A stretch of DNA of 64,000 nucleotides from Cardiocondyla obscurior (lineage: Eukaryota; Arthropoda; Insecta; Hymenoptera; Formicidae), in contig NC_091869.1 in NCBI RefSeq assembly GCF_019399895.1, positions 6,386,001-6,450,000 on the forward strand. Reading direction: 5' to 3'. Positions 51,180-64,000 of this stretch are shown piece after piece; positions within the stretch are counted from its first letter, which is position 1; the number at the start of each line of letters is the position of its first letter. The notes below the pieces were generated by a model, which worked only from the letters and a program-made list of their open reading frames with translations, was not told the DNA's origin and did no database searches. Both the position numbers and the translations under genes were made by a program.

Positions 51180-53368
51180 GTAGGCAAAATATTTTTTTAT
51201 GACATATGTATAAAATAAATCGTAACAGAAATTTACTTCACAGTTTACGTGAAAATTAAAGAGTGCGTACGCGCAGGCGATCGTGACGTATAACTTTTTT
51301 ATGAGCCTGTGTAATTATCAAGCGGATCTGGAGCGATTTAATTAAATATTAAAGAACGAGTAGCATCGCTGGAAGATTTATGAAAACTCGTAACAATGTC
51401 CATCTTATATTACAAGGTTAGACTCTCGTATAAATCTCTCTTCATTCTTGCATCTATGAGATAGAAATGCGGTTGTTCCAATTTCTAGATATCTACATGC
51501 ATCCAAACCGTAGTCATAGCTCGCAACTTCGTATCCAGCGAACGACATGTACAGCGAAATCCGTTGCAAATAGCTCCTGCGGGTGCAGTAGCGAAGTTTG
51601 AGAGGCACTTCCTTCATCCCCGCCTGCCGTTCCCTTATATCAGAAGGCGAGATCAGAAGAAGAGGTATTACCAAAGCGAAAGAAAGGCGGGAAGACTGTC
51701 TCTCGTTTCTCGCCTCCCGTCTCTCGTCCTCGTCCTCGTCGCCGCCGTTGTCGAGACACCTCTCTTGTCCGGGAGCGTGCGAGCCGGTGTGAACTTCGCC
51801 GTAGGGGATTATGCAAACGGGAGTGGTTTCTGAGTACGGGAAGAGAGATAGGTAGAGAGAACCGCCGCGTTGCGTCGGGGTGGATGATGACGTTGACGGT
51901 GCCTGGTGGTTGCGATGGCGGCGGGCGGGTTCTCTTGCTTGTCATTACCACGTTTGTGGCTTCCACCGCCCGAGGTGCCGGTCGCTCTCTGTTTCGAGAA
52001 AATCCGGCGCTAAAGAACTCGCAAAAATTTTACCTTCGATCCGTACGAAACTGCCTTCTTTTGTGACACGTCGACGATACTTTTCGACGCTGTTAATTAG
52101 GCACAAGCGATTAAAAACGCGCCAACTTAATGCATTACGTAAAAAAAGAATATTACAGCTTGTGTAAACGAATTTTCTTAAATAACGATGTAACGTAGTT
52201 TTGCGAATTATTATTTGCTTTTCGCGGTGAGGAATCATTGCGGAGTTTTCTAGTCGGCGGTGGCAAGTGGCACGATGAAATTAAGCAGTAACGTTTAGCA
52301 CCGAATGCGCACGGAGAATGCAGAGAGAACGGAAGAAAGGAAGGGAAAGGGCCGCGGAAAGAGACAGACATTGTTTCATTTAGTATTAGAACAACCGGCG
52401 GAACCAGAGCTGATCCCCGCGTTCAAGTAGCGGCACCGTATTTTCCGGAAATTCTAGTATTAACAATAAATACTCCTACGGATTTCCATGAGCTTAATAT
52501 TCATGATGTTGTTTATCTCGCAGTGCTGTAAGTAACGCAAGTCCAACGCCACGTACATCAAAGCACTATAACGTTAATAATACAAAATATTACGAGTAAT
52601 ACGAATTTAATGCAACATTATATTTTTATTTATCAGCGAACTTGCGAGTCTCGCAAAACTTTAAGCGTCGCTTATTAAAGTTAAAGATTCGAGGAGTATA
52701 TACGGGATTTGCTCGGAAATTGTCACGTCTGAAGTTCTAACGATTTTTCGTGGGGACAATCAAGGGCGGTTACGGCTTTTTAACAAGATGCGGAACGTAA
52801 GGCGCCGTTATGTTCGACTTGGTAGCTCTGTTCGTCCCCCTCGGGATCGCCCGGCTAGTGAAAAAAGACGGCGACCGGGGTTTCGGTTAGTCGATTTGGA
52901 GTTCTCGAGCACCTACTCTTTATTACTATGTAATTAATTGTAATGGGGATTCCAGCTGAGAAAACAGCCCGCCGAGAGCTTTCTCCTTTTGTCCGTTCGT
53001 TTGTTCTTGTTTCTTTGCTTTTCCCACTGCGCTTGCGTGTAATACCTATTTTCATATTGTTTCTTCTGCTTGCCGTATTTTCATATTTGCTTCTTCTTTT
53101 TGTCCCTCCTTCCCCACCCGCCCACCCCCGCAAAACTCTCGCGGGCGAACAAGATTTGTCTCCGAGTTTGAATTCGCATGTGGCGCGTAATGTTCTTTTC
53201 GCGGTTATATCCTCGACGGAACTCGGTGCTTCCGAGGCAGTTTGAGATTTATCATCGGGGAAACTTAAACAAGCCGCTATATACCGATTTGTATATGTTG
53301 ATTTATGACATTTTTGCGTGCCAATTAAATTTTAAATTATTTAATTTTCGACTCTCCCTCTGTTTCAG
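51180..53368. other. Rbp6 intron, last part before the microexon
   Basis: No gene supported. A moderately GC-rich patch at 51560-52070 gives frames on both strands without domains. The rest is AT-rich intron ending in the strong acceptor of the 42-nt exon. Confidence 0.6.
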
Positions 53369-53410
53369 ATCGACCCAAAGGTAGCATTTCCTAGGAGAAC
53401 ACATCCAAAG
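53369..53410 (+). CDS. Rbp6: Musashi/Rbp6 42-nt microexon: end of RRM1 and linker
   Basis: Encodes exactly 14 residues, IDPKVAFPRRTHPK, which continue the exon ending at 32549 without a break (GKK then IDPK). In the Musashi family this segment is the last beta strand of RRM1 and the linker to RRM2, and contributes to RNA contact. The acceptor is strong (CTCTCCCTCTGTTTCAG) and the donor is AAG|GTAAGA. Both flanking introns are phase 0, so skipping would keep the frame but remove the end of RRM1. Near its start the exon contains AAG|GTAGCA, a weak internal pseudo-donor. The next exon expected in the family (start of RRM2) was not seen before the window ends. Confidence 0.93.
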
Positions 53411-56400
53411 GTAAGAAAACTTTTTTTCTTTACTTAATTACTGTTATGCTGAATTTTTGATTGATTAATTCTAAGCGAAGTTACTATAAATAAAACTATT
53501 TAAAAAAAATGTACTCATGTCAACGTGACATTTCGTTTCTGGCATCGGAGCTAATCTTGTACGCGAGGAATTGAAAATCGCCGTTACATGCAAACTTCAT
53601 CGGAAATGATTCTAACATGAAGAATTGAAATGCTTTATCCATTTGCGAACGAGTTGACGCTGACGTTTATAATACCAATCCCTTCGGCCGACGGCGTGGC
53701 AAAGTGAAATAGCGGGTTAACGAGAATTACTCGTAGCCGGGTTCGCACAACGTTCATTTGGAACGCGGTGTTTTTGCCGCTCGCAGAAAAAGCACGGATG
53801 TGGAAACGCGTTGGCGTCGGCGGGATCGACGTAGGGCAGGAGGGACAGCTTAAAAAGTCAAATGACGGCGCGTTCGGAGGGCGTGATTGAAGAGGGAATA
53901 ATAAAGCCGACCGGTCCTAGCAATAAGAGCAATTAAACGTAATTCGCTTCGAAACCCGGGATTACTTGCCGACGACGATAATCGTGGCAATGAAGCGACG
54001 GCGTTCGGTCGCGCCAAAAATAAAAAAAAAATAAAAAAAAAGAAGAAAGCGCACGAGAAGCATAACGCGGAAAACGTGGAATGGTTGGATAGAGACGAAG
54101 GGATTGCGTGTACGAGTGCAGGCGTACAAACGCGGCGGGCAAAGTGATGAAAGAAATTTGCGCGACTTAATAATGTAAATGCCAGGCATGCGAATTACTG
54201 GGGCGAGTGACTGAATCGCGCTAATTTTAATTGCATCCTTTCTCTCCTCTTGGCCACGCGTTCTCCGTCTCGCTCCATTGTGGCCGTTCCTCGTATCCTG
54301 TATCATTCCCGGCGCTATTTTCTCACTTTCGCCTACCGTGGCATTTTTATATGTTTTTATAACGCGCGCGCGGCATCCCCGGACCCCTTCATTCGGCCGC
54401 GCTTCGCCGGTCGTTCCTTTCGGCGTTTTATTTGGATGACCGAAACCCGAAGAGGCTATAATTTACGGCGCGTGTGCGACGGAAATTACGACGTGCGAAA
54501 CGCCGTCGAGCGGGATCACGTTTCTACAATCACGAAAGGTGTCTGGCAATCGCGGCCTGAGAAACATTTGCCAAAAATTGGGAAAAACAAATTTGAAATC
54601 GTGAGAAATATAACATTTTGGTGTAGATTCGAAATCGGGACAAACGTCACTTTTACACTGCGTGTGACAACCTTGCTTGGAAGTTCCAACTAAATCTCAT
54701 CTATCACGTGGCACGTTTCGGTGCCAAAAATTCGAATCCGAACTTCGGAACTTTGTGAGAAATAAAATATTCTTAGAATAATGTAAAGCAGAGATAACTT
54801 TTCGATATAGACTTGGCCTCAAAACGGTTTAATATTGAAGACAATGTTGTCTCATTTTTTTTTTTTTTTCTTTGAATTTATAATTTATATTCTGCACTTG
54901 CGTGTTTTATTCTACTCTACATTTATTATTTTTATTTTAGTAAAAAATTAATCCAATTGGCACAATATCTTCTTAATTAATGTTTTGTGATTTAAAATTT
55001 TTATGGAATAATTTATTATATTGCGTAAAACGTTCCGGCAAAAATTATGCGCGTAAATAAAATACGGGGAAGTAAGAAATTTATTGAAGTTAAAGGAAAT
55101 TTGAATTTAAATCCCGGGTCACGAATAATAAGATATCATTTTAGTAGCAATCGGATAATCCAATCTCTAGTAACTCGATAAAATTGATGATTTCACAGTA
55201 AAAGTTTCTGGAACTGGTATTTTCAAGTACCTAAATTTTCCGAAATGCAGCACACGACATTTATATTCTGCAGGTCGTGCGAGCTAATGTGCGAATGCAT
55301 GGCACTCGAAATAACACAACTGCCATTGTACGCGGCATGTAATTCCTGTAACGAGCGCAACATATATGGCTTCCGCTTTAAAACGTGGATATAAAGCGAG
55401 AGATGTAATTTTCGTAAAATAACGCGCTTCTTCTCGGGCCTCGCTTTTATTTTGCATTTTCACGTAGCGAAGGTTCGAGTAAGTTGTGCCAATGTCTCGA
55501 GATTGGAAACTATGCCAGGAAATTATTTCCCGCTCGCACGTGCTTGGCGCGATTTCGCGATACGGCAACTCGCCGCGGATACAGAGGAGAGAGATATTTC
55601 AGTTTGCGGCGCTCGGTTATGCAAAATAACGTCGCTTACGCGCAGTTAATTGCGAGCGTGTAATATTAGAATTTTTAACGAAATGAAATCCGCGTTTACT
55701 TTCATTTTAAATAAAAATTCTCTCGCGGATCTTTGCAATTTGCGCGACGTAATGTAACACGTGTGGGGCGGGAACGAGCTTGTTCGATCTTAAGTGCTCA
55801 ACTGCGTCACGTTCAACTAACGAACACTCGTCTCATTAAAAGAACGAGGTTAATAGTCCGCGATTTTGCTCGGCCACACATGACGCGATTCCGCCTCAGC
55901 TGGGAGTTGGGTTAATATCACTCGCGAGAACGTACAATAGGACATTTAATACCGCCGGTTCATCAACACCCAAAACGCACGTTAGACTCGGTGAACTTTA
56001 GGAAGAGGACGGCACCCGCCGCAAAGTTCATTGAAATGTCACCGAGTGCTCCCGTGCTCGTCGTAACAACCTCCTTGAGACCGCATGCCGGAAGCTCTTT
56101 GTTACCGCACTTCCGGTCTGACGGAAATGGCGCAATGCGCTTCCGACACGGCGGAAAAGTAGCGACAGTCATTACCGAGGCCCTCTCCCTCCCCCTCGCG
56201 TCCCTTTCCTGTCTCTCTTTACGCCGCTCCTTTGCTCCGTTCCTTTGCCACGCTTCTTCACGGTGAACGCACGAAAAAAGAGTCCGGCAAGGATTTTACC
56301 GCTTTTTTGAGAAAATGCGAGGCCGTACTTCAGATAATTGTCTGGAAGTTTTGCAGTCGCGGAAACGAATGGGAACTAGAGACTCGTCACGGCGGTTAGA

Positions 56401-56773
56401 TCGGAGATATACGTACGGCAAAATACAATAAATTTTGATACGACATGTAAGACTAAAATTCCAAATGTATAAGTTGTTTTTTTCTTTTTTTTTTTTTTAT
56501 ATTCGTCGACGCGCGTGTTAAAATATATTCGTTTCATGCAGCCTGTGTAAAATTTATATCGTTAATCTCACGAAGGCTATCGCGCAAGTGTGTACAGTTC
56601 AAGTGTGGAGAGTTGAACTATTACATAATTCAGATAAGCAGGGAAGACTCACGTTCGGTGATAGTACACCGCGATAAATCGCCGTAACCACAATCTGGAA
56701 AACTATAGCGTACCCGAGGCTAAGGGACGGGGGCACCTAGGCATAAACCGCGCTCGGCCATCGATGGCGCGGC

Positions 56774-56798
56774 GTCGCCCTTAGTCGAAACGGGCGAC
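56774..56798. repeat. 7-bp GC-rich inverted repeat
   Basis: GTCGCCC and GGGCGAC separated by 11 bases. A stable small stem is possible; no terminator or RNA gene context is visible. Confidence 0.55.
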
Positions 56799-56907
56799 TG
56801 TTCGGGACAGTAATGGCATCGCCAACCTCCGGTATAATACCCACTTGTTACTGAGTAGTAATACATACACATAAGACACGGGCGTCGTGTATACGTGTGT
56901 ATGTATG

Positions 56908-56912
<5 letters not shown>

Positions 56913-56952
<40 letters not shown>
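56913..56952. repeat. (AT)20 microsatellite
   Basis: About 40 bases of uninterrupted AT repeat, likely polymorphic. Confidence 0.9.
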
Positions 56953-56957
<5 letters not shown>

Positions 56958-57220
56958 CGGGGATATTACTTCAACCGCTGCAAGCTCGAGAGGCACGGCA
57001 AAAGGAAGAAGAAATAGAGATGCAAAGAAGACGAAGACAGAGAGAGCGAAAAAGGGAGACCAAAGACGCTGGCGAGGAGATAGATAAGGAAAAAGAAAGA
57101 GAGAGGTGTATGCGTGGAAAGGAAAGAAAGTCTAGGAAGGGAGGGTGAGAAAGCCGGGATAGTTGCACCATGTCTCGCGTAACGAGCTGTCGGCTCCCCA
57201 GGGTGTTCAGTTTTCCCTTC

Positions 57221-57224
<4 letters not shown>

Positions 57225-57278
<54 letters not shown>
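57225..57278. repeat. (CT)27 microsatellite
   Basis: About 54 bases of CT repeat on the plus strand (GA on minus), the longest dinucleotide array in the window. GA arrays of this kind can bind GAGA factor in insects. Confidence 0.9.
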
Positions 57279-57281
<3 letters not shown>

Positions 57282-59460
57282 TTCCCCTTCGTCCACCACA
57301 CAGTGACATCTCTACCTACGTACCCGCACAACCATACCGCGCACTCTTCCTCTCGCGAACTCGTTTTGTTTCCTTCGCTGAGTGAGAGATATCCAGATAT
57401 CCTCACTCGAGTCGAGCAGGGCGCCAAGTATATCGTCGATACTCGGTAACCCCCGATCGCGCGACAGCCTCCTCCACTGTCGTACTTTAATGTTATCTTA
57501 TATGATTTGTTTGACTTTGCCTCGCGAAACCCTCCGGCATGGCGTCCCTCGTGCCGCCTACGTTCTTCTTCCCGAGCGAGCACGCGCGTGCAATCCGGTT
57601 CCGCGAACTTATACGTTGCGGAAGTAACTTTTTCGGAACGCCGCGGAACGATATTCTTTTTTCCCTTCTCGAACGAAAAATGCTCTCAGCTGCGTCTACG
57701 ATTTAATGCGATAAACAACTGAAAATGAAGGCGCACGGTTCCAGATAAAGACACACGTTATAAATTAAATCGTAAATATCATATGTTTGCTCGAGACAAA
57801 GAGCTTCCGGTGTAAATCTTCCTGTATTAAATCTTAATTTTAGCTTTCGGAGTATTTACTGAAATAATGTTGTTTTAATGTTACACGCGGCGAATAAATC
57901 CAGCCAGTCAAAGATGAACTCTGTGACGTACCGTTGAAACGAATATCAAAAACATCCGGTATTAATGTAGTAATATAATAATCAGTGCGTTTCATGAATA
58001 TTTAAATTAAAGCTCACGTTAGCCTCTCTTGCGGTTGATTGCAATACCTTTTTTTTTCTTTTTTTTTCTTTTTTCTATTTAATTTTTTCACTAAGGTAAT
58101 TTCACTAGAGTAATGTCATTGCAATTTTATGTTAACTGCAGAGAAGAATTTTTGTTATATTTCTTCAATTATACCACGCTCCAATTATACCTGCTACGTT
58201 ATGCAGAAGGTCATTTAAAAAATTTAATCCAGTTTGGAATAATGAAAGAATCAAGAATCACGAAATGCTAAGGGTGAAGTACTCCTTTCGAATGCACAAT
58301 GAATGCATGAAAGAGAGGTCTGACATAAGTTCAAGACTACGTCATTCTAAATTAATGTATTCGGGATTTACGTTGCTTGATTAATCGCGGCACGGACTCG
58401 GTTACTCTTAATTAAGACTCGGACGTCTAAAGAAGCCAGTATCCGTGACCTTCGAGTAAAGGGATTCGCACAATAAATTCGTGCGTAAGTGACGTAATGG
58501 CCGTCAACGGGGCCGAGCGGTAAAGGATCGACCGACGTCATCGGGAGGAGGGAAGGGGGAGGGGTTTCCCCATGAGACTTATTCGTAATTCCAACCGGAG
58601 CAAGGATTACAGATATGTTCACGTACTTTGCCCGGTCCCATCTCGTCTGGCGCGTTCCCTCGGCTCAAAAGGGACCTGTTACATACATCTACGCGGGGCT
58701 AAATATGCTCCCGGGCAAACTCCCCGGTCGGTATTAGAGTGAAATCCCATGCATTTTATACGCGCCCGGGTCATTCAGCGCGACGACTCGTCGGTTATGG
58801 CGGCTGTGTACCCTACGACGTGTTTCCCTTGCTCCCCTTCCGTCCCACGCAGCATCTTGTGGACACAGGCCGACCCCGAGGAGCCGCCTACCCCCTTGTC
58901 CTCGCGTAACCTTCCGACGGAGCTTTTTCTCATCCCGTCTCTTTGACGCGCCTACTTTCCTCCTCGCTCGCCGGTCTTCCGGCTATACGAGAAAAACACG
59001 GAGAAAGGGAGATGACGCGGAGCGGAGGTGGAATGTTTGCGCGGCGTAAGTGGCGTCTCTACTTTCCGTGCAATGTCGTTCCTTGTCCCCGAAGGTCCGT
59101 CCGAGTCTCGAGCAGGGATTGTTCACGCTATTCGTGCTACCCAAGTGCGTTTATGATTGCGGAGCTTCCCGGGGGAGCTTATGTGTTGCCGAAGAAAAAG
59201 ATACGTTCCGGGGTCACGCTTGGGATACCGAGAATATCACTTTCGCCGGTATTAGTAAAATGTACTCGTGCTTGCTGCTGTGTAGAACGATTTGTGATGC
59301 GATTTTGGTCACACGTTTCAATGTACGTTGCGTCAATTAATGTTTTAATTAATGTATTTAGCTTTTTAATTAATTTATTCTCGCGATATACTTCTTTAGA
59401 AAAATAATAATTAAAAAGAATTTCTTTATTAATTCGAGAATAAACTTGCATTGCAGCAGC

Positions 59461-59486
59461 AATTTAATTTTATCTCGCAGGTAATA
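59461..59486 (+). promoter_or_regulatory. possible weaker recursive splice site
   Basis: TTTAATTTTATCTCGCAG is directly followed by GTAATA, junction 59480/59481, in the downstream Rbp6 intron and on the right strand. The pyrimidine tract is shorter and the donor weaker than at 14207. Confidence 0.35.
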
Positions 59487-62400
59487 TCCATTCGAATAAT
59501 TCGCGCGGCTAGATATTAGCATTCAACGCGCTCGGGTCGCAAACGAGCGAAACGGCCGCGACGGTCGCGGTAATGATTGGCTTCCGAAGTTACGTTGTCC
59601 GAATCTGTCTCTACCTTCGCGATAAATCGCCGAGTTAATCTTCGAGGGAACTTCCTAAAGCGAGCAGCCGCGGCCGCGTATACTTTGACCGCGAATCGCT
59701 CCGAATTCACCACTTGTCGCAGCCGACAGTAGTTTTCCTGCCGACAGGAGACGGAAGCCTCAGATATGTTGTGTCACATTGAGATAAGCTAAGCTCCGCG
59801 TGATGGAGCAGCCCGTAAACTCCAGACGGCCACGCCATGATGCCACCGAAATGGCTGCTAGATAATGTATAGCTATACGTGATGCGCCGCCGACCTCTCG
59901 CCTCCTTCTGTCTTACGCGCGTATGCATACGCACACGTAACGGGTGCTCCGGAAATGTCCCGGCGATAACACCACCTTGAAATCCAACGTTTGATTTTCC
60001 GCAATAACATTAGATTCTGACGGGTCTGCGAAACGTCGGAATGGATGCTGAATTATTCCGCGCGAGAGTGCGAGGGCGAGCTTGAACCGATACCGAAACG
60101 AAGTCTGCGCGAAATAGATTTGCACGATCCGCGCGCGCGTAACTTCCCACAGCAGTTACAATTTTCAGACGACCGAAGGGCTGTAATCTTTTCAAGTTTT
60201 TTTCGTTCCTTTTTTTTTTTTTTTTTTTAATCGTCACTCGATAGCGACACGCGGTATCTTCTAATATACTTGACAGCGTTGATTCTAATGACGATTCGCA
60301 ACGGACTCCGGTGAATCGAAATGCGGAAACAATGAGTCGGCGCAGATAGAGAGCGTGAGAGAGCGAGGGGCGATAGCTCTGTGCGTCGCTTTTTTTTTTC
60401 TTTTTTTTTGCTACGTATGTCTGGGCGCTGGAAAGCTCTTCGCCCCGGCGCGCTTTTTATCACCACGTTGAATCGACACGCGGAAAAAGAGAAGGAATGC
60501 AGCCTGTGTCTCGGCACGCGTCTCTTTCTCTGCCTTTGTTCGGCCGCGTCCTCTGTCCCTTCGTCACCGTTCCCGTATGTGCGTTACGAGCGCCGCGTGT
60601 CGCGTCGCGTGATGCATCTCCCTGAATAGGCTTAGTAATTGTGCGTTTAATATTTCAGAGCTTTTTTCCGTGGTACGAGCGCGTACTGAGAGTCCGCGCG
60701 ATTTAGCCGGGGATCCCGCGACGTCGCCTTTCATCGCTCATCTTTCGTCTTGCTCGCCGTCTGTTTGCAATGCGCCGGCCGAAAATAGTAAAGCTCTCAT
60801 CTCATCCCTCGGCCCTCATCTCGCTCTCACTTCGTTTGCAATTTCTCGTTCACGTTGCGCATAGAGCTTTGAATTATTGAAAAATTCGACCGCGCGTCGG
60901 TACAACCTTCGATATCTGCTTTATGAATACCGATTTTTCGGCTTAAATTACGGTGCCGTCTCGTTATTTATTTTATCACCGTCTTTTTTTTTTCTTTTTT
61001 ACTTTTTCTGAAGTAACGGGAGAGCAGTAGATCGATGTAGACGTTATTGTTACGCAACATATTAAAGACGTAATAATCAGAGAGTAAAGCGACTATTCTC
61101 ACATCAACAATGTGAGCCGATATCGTAGGAAATGTCGTTTTGTGGTCGGCGAACAATCGCCGCAGAACGGCTTTCCCAAGACGAGCGGCTATATACCCGT
61201 GGCCTTCGATAAGGTACAAAGGGTGGCCTAATGCGAGCTCACCGACAAAGCGCCATTTCAGGATCGCTTCTACTACTCTCTTGCACCCTGTTCCTCGCCG
61301 TTATTCCCACCTCAGGGCGACAAAGACTTCGGCGATCTCAATCACAAATTGACAATAAAAAATGTCCAATTAACCCCGAGGAGCATCGAGGATAGATGGA
61401 ATCGGCTCGACCCTGCACACCATCGCCGGCCGTCTTTTCACCGCAACGAAACGCGAGCCTGAGACACGGGGAAGTGGGAGGGGGAGGGACGCGGAAGGGG
61501 GAAAAGGAGGGAGGAAAGGGAGAAAACTCGCGCGAAGTTGGAAGCAATCGAGAAGGTTTAATCCCGCTCGATTGCGTTCCTTGCCCGGCAACCTCGGCTC
61601 GCTCCTCCCGACCTCCCTTTTCAACCTTTCCGTTTCGCTTCCTCCGCTACCCTGTAGCCACTTTTCCCCCTTTTATTACAATCGACGACGACGACAGGTT
61701 TCGTAAGTGTGCGAGGGTAAAGGAGCTCTCCCCCCGCTTCTTTTTTTTTTTATCCTTTCGTAAGAGATCGCGAGGTGCTATATATGGCCCACGCACGCCC
61801 GGACACACGCATCTATCCCGGAGAATATGGGGGAGACTCGACGAAAGCTCTCCTTAGATGAATGTCGTCTGGGAAGAGAAAAAGAGGATCCAGGTGAAAC
61901 CGCCTCGTAAATATTCCACGGCCAATTTTCAGGGTTACACCGGAGAATATAAGTCAGAGCGTTTGAACGAATTTTGCACGGCGCGCAAACATTGTCCCGG
62001 ATAATTCGCCGCGCGTTACGAGAGTGCGAACGCCCGCCGCGTTCGCGATTCAGAAATTTCGGCGCGCCGGCTCGGGGGCCAAGAATTAATCGTAAACGAA
62101 TTTATCTTTAGCGCGCGCCGGGGTTGAACTAAAACGCTCCGATATTACGGGAAAGTAAGCTCGTTAGAGGGTTTACAGCATCGCCGGTGCACGCCTCGGC
62201 CCCGGCCGGACCGCTGGGTTCCCTGCTGACCCTTCGCCACCGTTGGAACGGTAGTAGCTTGCGGTTTGGTAACCGCAGTCTCTACTGCGCTGTCGGTTGC
62301 GGATAGCCCCGAACCTCGTGTGCAACCTCGCCGTCTGTTTTGCGTCGAGAGGGCTTTCAAAAACCGCGACTGCCGAACCGAACCGGCGTAGCGCGCCGCG

Positions 62401-64000
62401 GCGCGCTGCCACCGCCTCCGAGAGCCGACATTATGACGTAGGCCAGCATCCACCGGCGGGAACTAACCGGATGCACTTTGACGGTTGCCGGTAGAGCGAG
62501 AAATGCGTGTAATATTGACAAAAATCCGACTTGAGTGATATCAAGTTCTGACGCTTTTGATATTGAAGTTGCGAACCCATAAAAATCTATATAACAATTT
62601 TTTTTTTTTTTGTAGAAAGAGAAAAAAAAAATTATGCGAAAGAAAAGAGAGCTCTTTGCGGTTAACTTTACAATTGTCTCGTGTAAAATGATTCATTGAA
62701 GCGATTTTAATATTTATTAACGAGACTGAATATTTTAATGCTAATTTTTTTTTTTTTTTTTTTGGTTTAATTAAGACAATTCAATTGTGTGCGTTGATTT
62801 ATAACCGTGATAGTATATCGTGAATGTAAAATGTATGTAAAACAGGCGCGATACATCGATCAGAGACAACCTAGACTCTAACTATAATAACTCTTACGGT
62901 AAGCCTGTGTATGTTCTCGAATTAATTACGTGTTGAGATAATGCCGATCGATACGTCGTATTAATCACAACAGCGAGAGTAACATGGTTAATATTAATCA
63001 GCATTTTAGCACAGGCGGGCTGCACGAGGAGACGAAAGGTGGATGATGTTTAATATCGAAGGGTATAATTATCTCACGTTGATAAAATCTAATGTGTAAT
63101 CGAATGTGTGACACTGAGAATTAAATGCATTAACGGCGGACAAAGTTTCGTAGGTGAGATTAAACGGGAGAATTTCTTATTTAATCGGCGTAGATTGCTT
63201 CGTGCACTTTTACGCGAATGTAAAATGTTACAATAATGTTATTTATTCGGGAGCTGCTGCGAGGTGCTAAAATCGAAAGTCACAAATGGCATTCAGGGAA
63301 CGTTCATTACGGCGCCCGTTGATCGATTGTAATGCCGGCGTCAGGGCGATAAACGGCGCGATAAAATCTGCGAAACTTCTTATCGAGGCCAAGTTTACTA
63401 AACGAGACTGTCTTCCTCGTTTCTTCCCAATTTTCTTGTCCCGTTCCGCGGAAAGGCGATTCCGCGTGCGAGTGCCGAGTATGCCATTTCGTCTTGGCAG
63501 CGAATTAAGCTGCTTTATAAAAATGTAAAAGGATTCGCGAGCGAACCGCTTTCGCGGGCTTACTGGTGAAACGAGAGGCAAGGAGCGAGATGTGGGCTCG
63601 GCTCGCACGATGGAACCGAGGAATAGCAAATGCGATTGGGAGCCTCATTGTTTCTAAGAGCGGGGGTTCCCGGAGGGTGGAAACTCGAGACCCGACGAGA
63701 GAGTTTAAGGCGTCGTGGAGGAGCCGCGGGTGGAGGGGCACGGTACGGGGAAGGCGGTGAAGTTGAAGGCAGGAAGAGATCGCGATAGAAACGGTCGTGG
63801 GCGACTGAGAATATTCTTTATTTATGCACGAGCGGATACGAAGACTTCCAAAGTAAAGCGGCGGTAAAGGGCTCTCTCCACGCATTTTCTTTGGCCGGTG
63901 GAGTACTTCGGACATTATGCGAATCGGCCGCGAGCATAACTCCGGTTACGCGAACTTTCGACGTCGTAACGTCGCGGCGACGTTCGCGAGCGAGTCGGCC

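Larger units (their letters stand above)
53411..64000. other. Rbp6 downstream intron (incomplete)
   Basis: Begins with donor GTAAGA and runs off the window. The RRM2 exon was looked for and not found. It contains a candidate recursive splice site at 59480/59481, an (AT) array at 56913-56952, a (CT) array at 57225-57278, a small inverted repeat at 56774-56798, poly-T tracts near 60210-60228 and 62749-62763, and GC-rich patches at about 58640-59240 and 61390-62480. A minus-strand frame at 62145-62453 is protein-like but unrecognised. Confidence 0.6.

Noticed and set aside
56966..57583. 205-codon minus-strand frame
   Set aside because: Runs through the CT/GA array giving an alternating Arg-Glu run; composition artefact.
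53411..64000. Search for the RRM2 exon
   Set aside because: No frame with an RNP2 or RNP1 motif after a good acceptor was found; the exon is presumably beyond the window.

Overview
The window looks like insect nuclear DNA, most plausibly from a hymenopteran such as an ant. It has long AT-rich introns full of poly-A/T runs and dinucleotide microsatellites, mixed with GC-rich stretches where CpG is frequent. The only recognisable protein is an animal neural RNA-binding protein. The species call is inference from composition. No tRNA, rRNA, CRISPR or bacterial-type gene structure was seen, and almost all open frames here are chance frames in intron sequence.

Host gene. Two plus-strand exons of a Musashi-family gene, of the Rbp6 type, are clear. 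The exon at 32465-32549 carries the RNP1 motif and second helix of RRM1. The 42-nt microexon at 53369-53410 carries the last strand of RRM1 and the inter-RRM linker. They are separated by a 20,819-bp intron. At least 32.4 kb of upstream intron and 10.6 kb of downstream intron fill the rest. The start of RRM1 and all of RRM2 were not found and presumably lie outside the window. The upstream intron holds a textbook recursive splice site at 14207/14208, with branch point, pyrimidine tract, CAG and GTAAGA. A weaker one lies at 59480/59481.

Nested units. Two copies of an apparently spliced, apparently noncoding minus-strand unit lie in direct orientation on either side of the RRM1 exon: copy A about 15.93-17.74 kb, copy B about 48.63-50.43 kb. 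A third, diverged partial copy C (50.74-51.18 kb) sits next to B. Each unit is built from a repeated exon module: an acceptor, a conserved 5' block, a variable middle, a GGAGGAGGAGG block, a small potential hairpin, a GGAGC box and a donor about 15 nt later. Inside A and B a 732-bp tract, including intron sequence, differs at one base, while both flanks are much more diverged. That is the pattern expected of recent gene conversion. This duplicated antisense unit is the best candidate for something undescribed.

Other content. An unrecognised plus-strand coding-like frame followed by AATAAA lies at 12552-12833. There is a miRNA-precursor-like inverted repeat at 19281-19328, and there are several CpG-rich promoter-like patches, microsatellites and small palindromes. 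Everything else is described as intron with nothing further supported.
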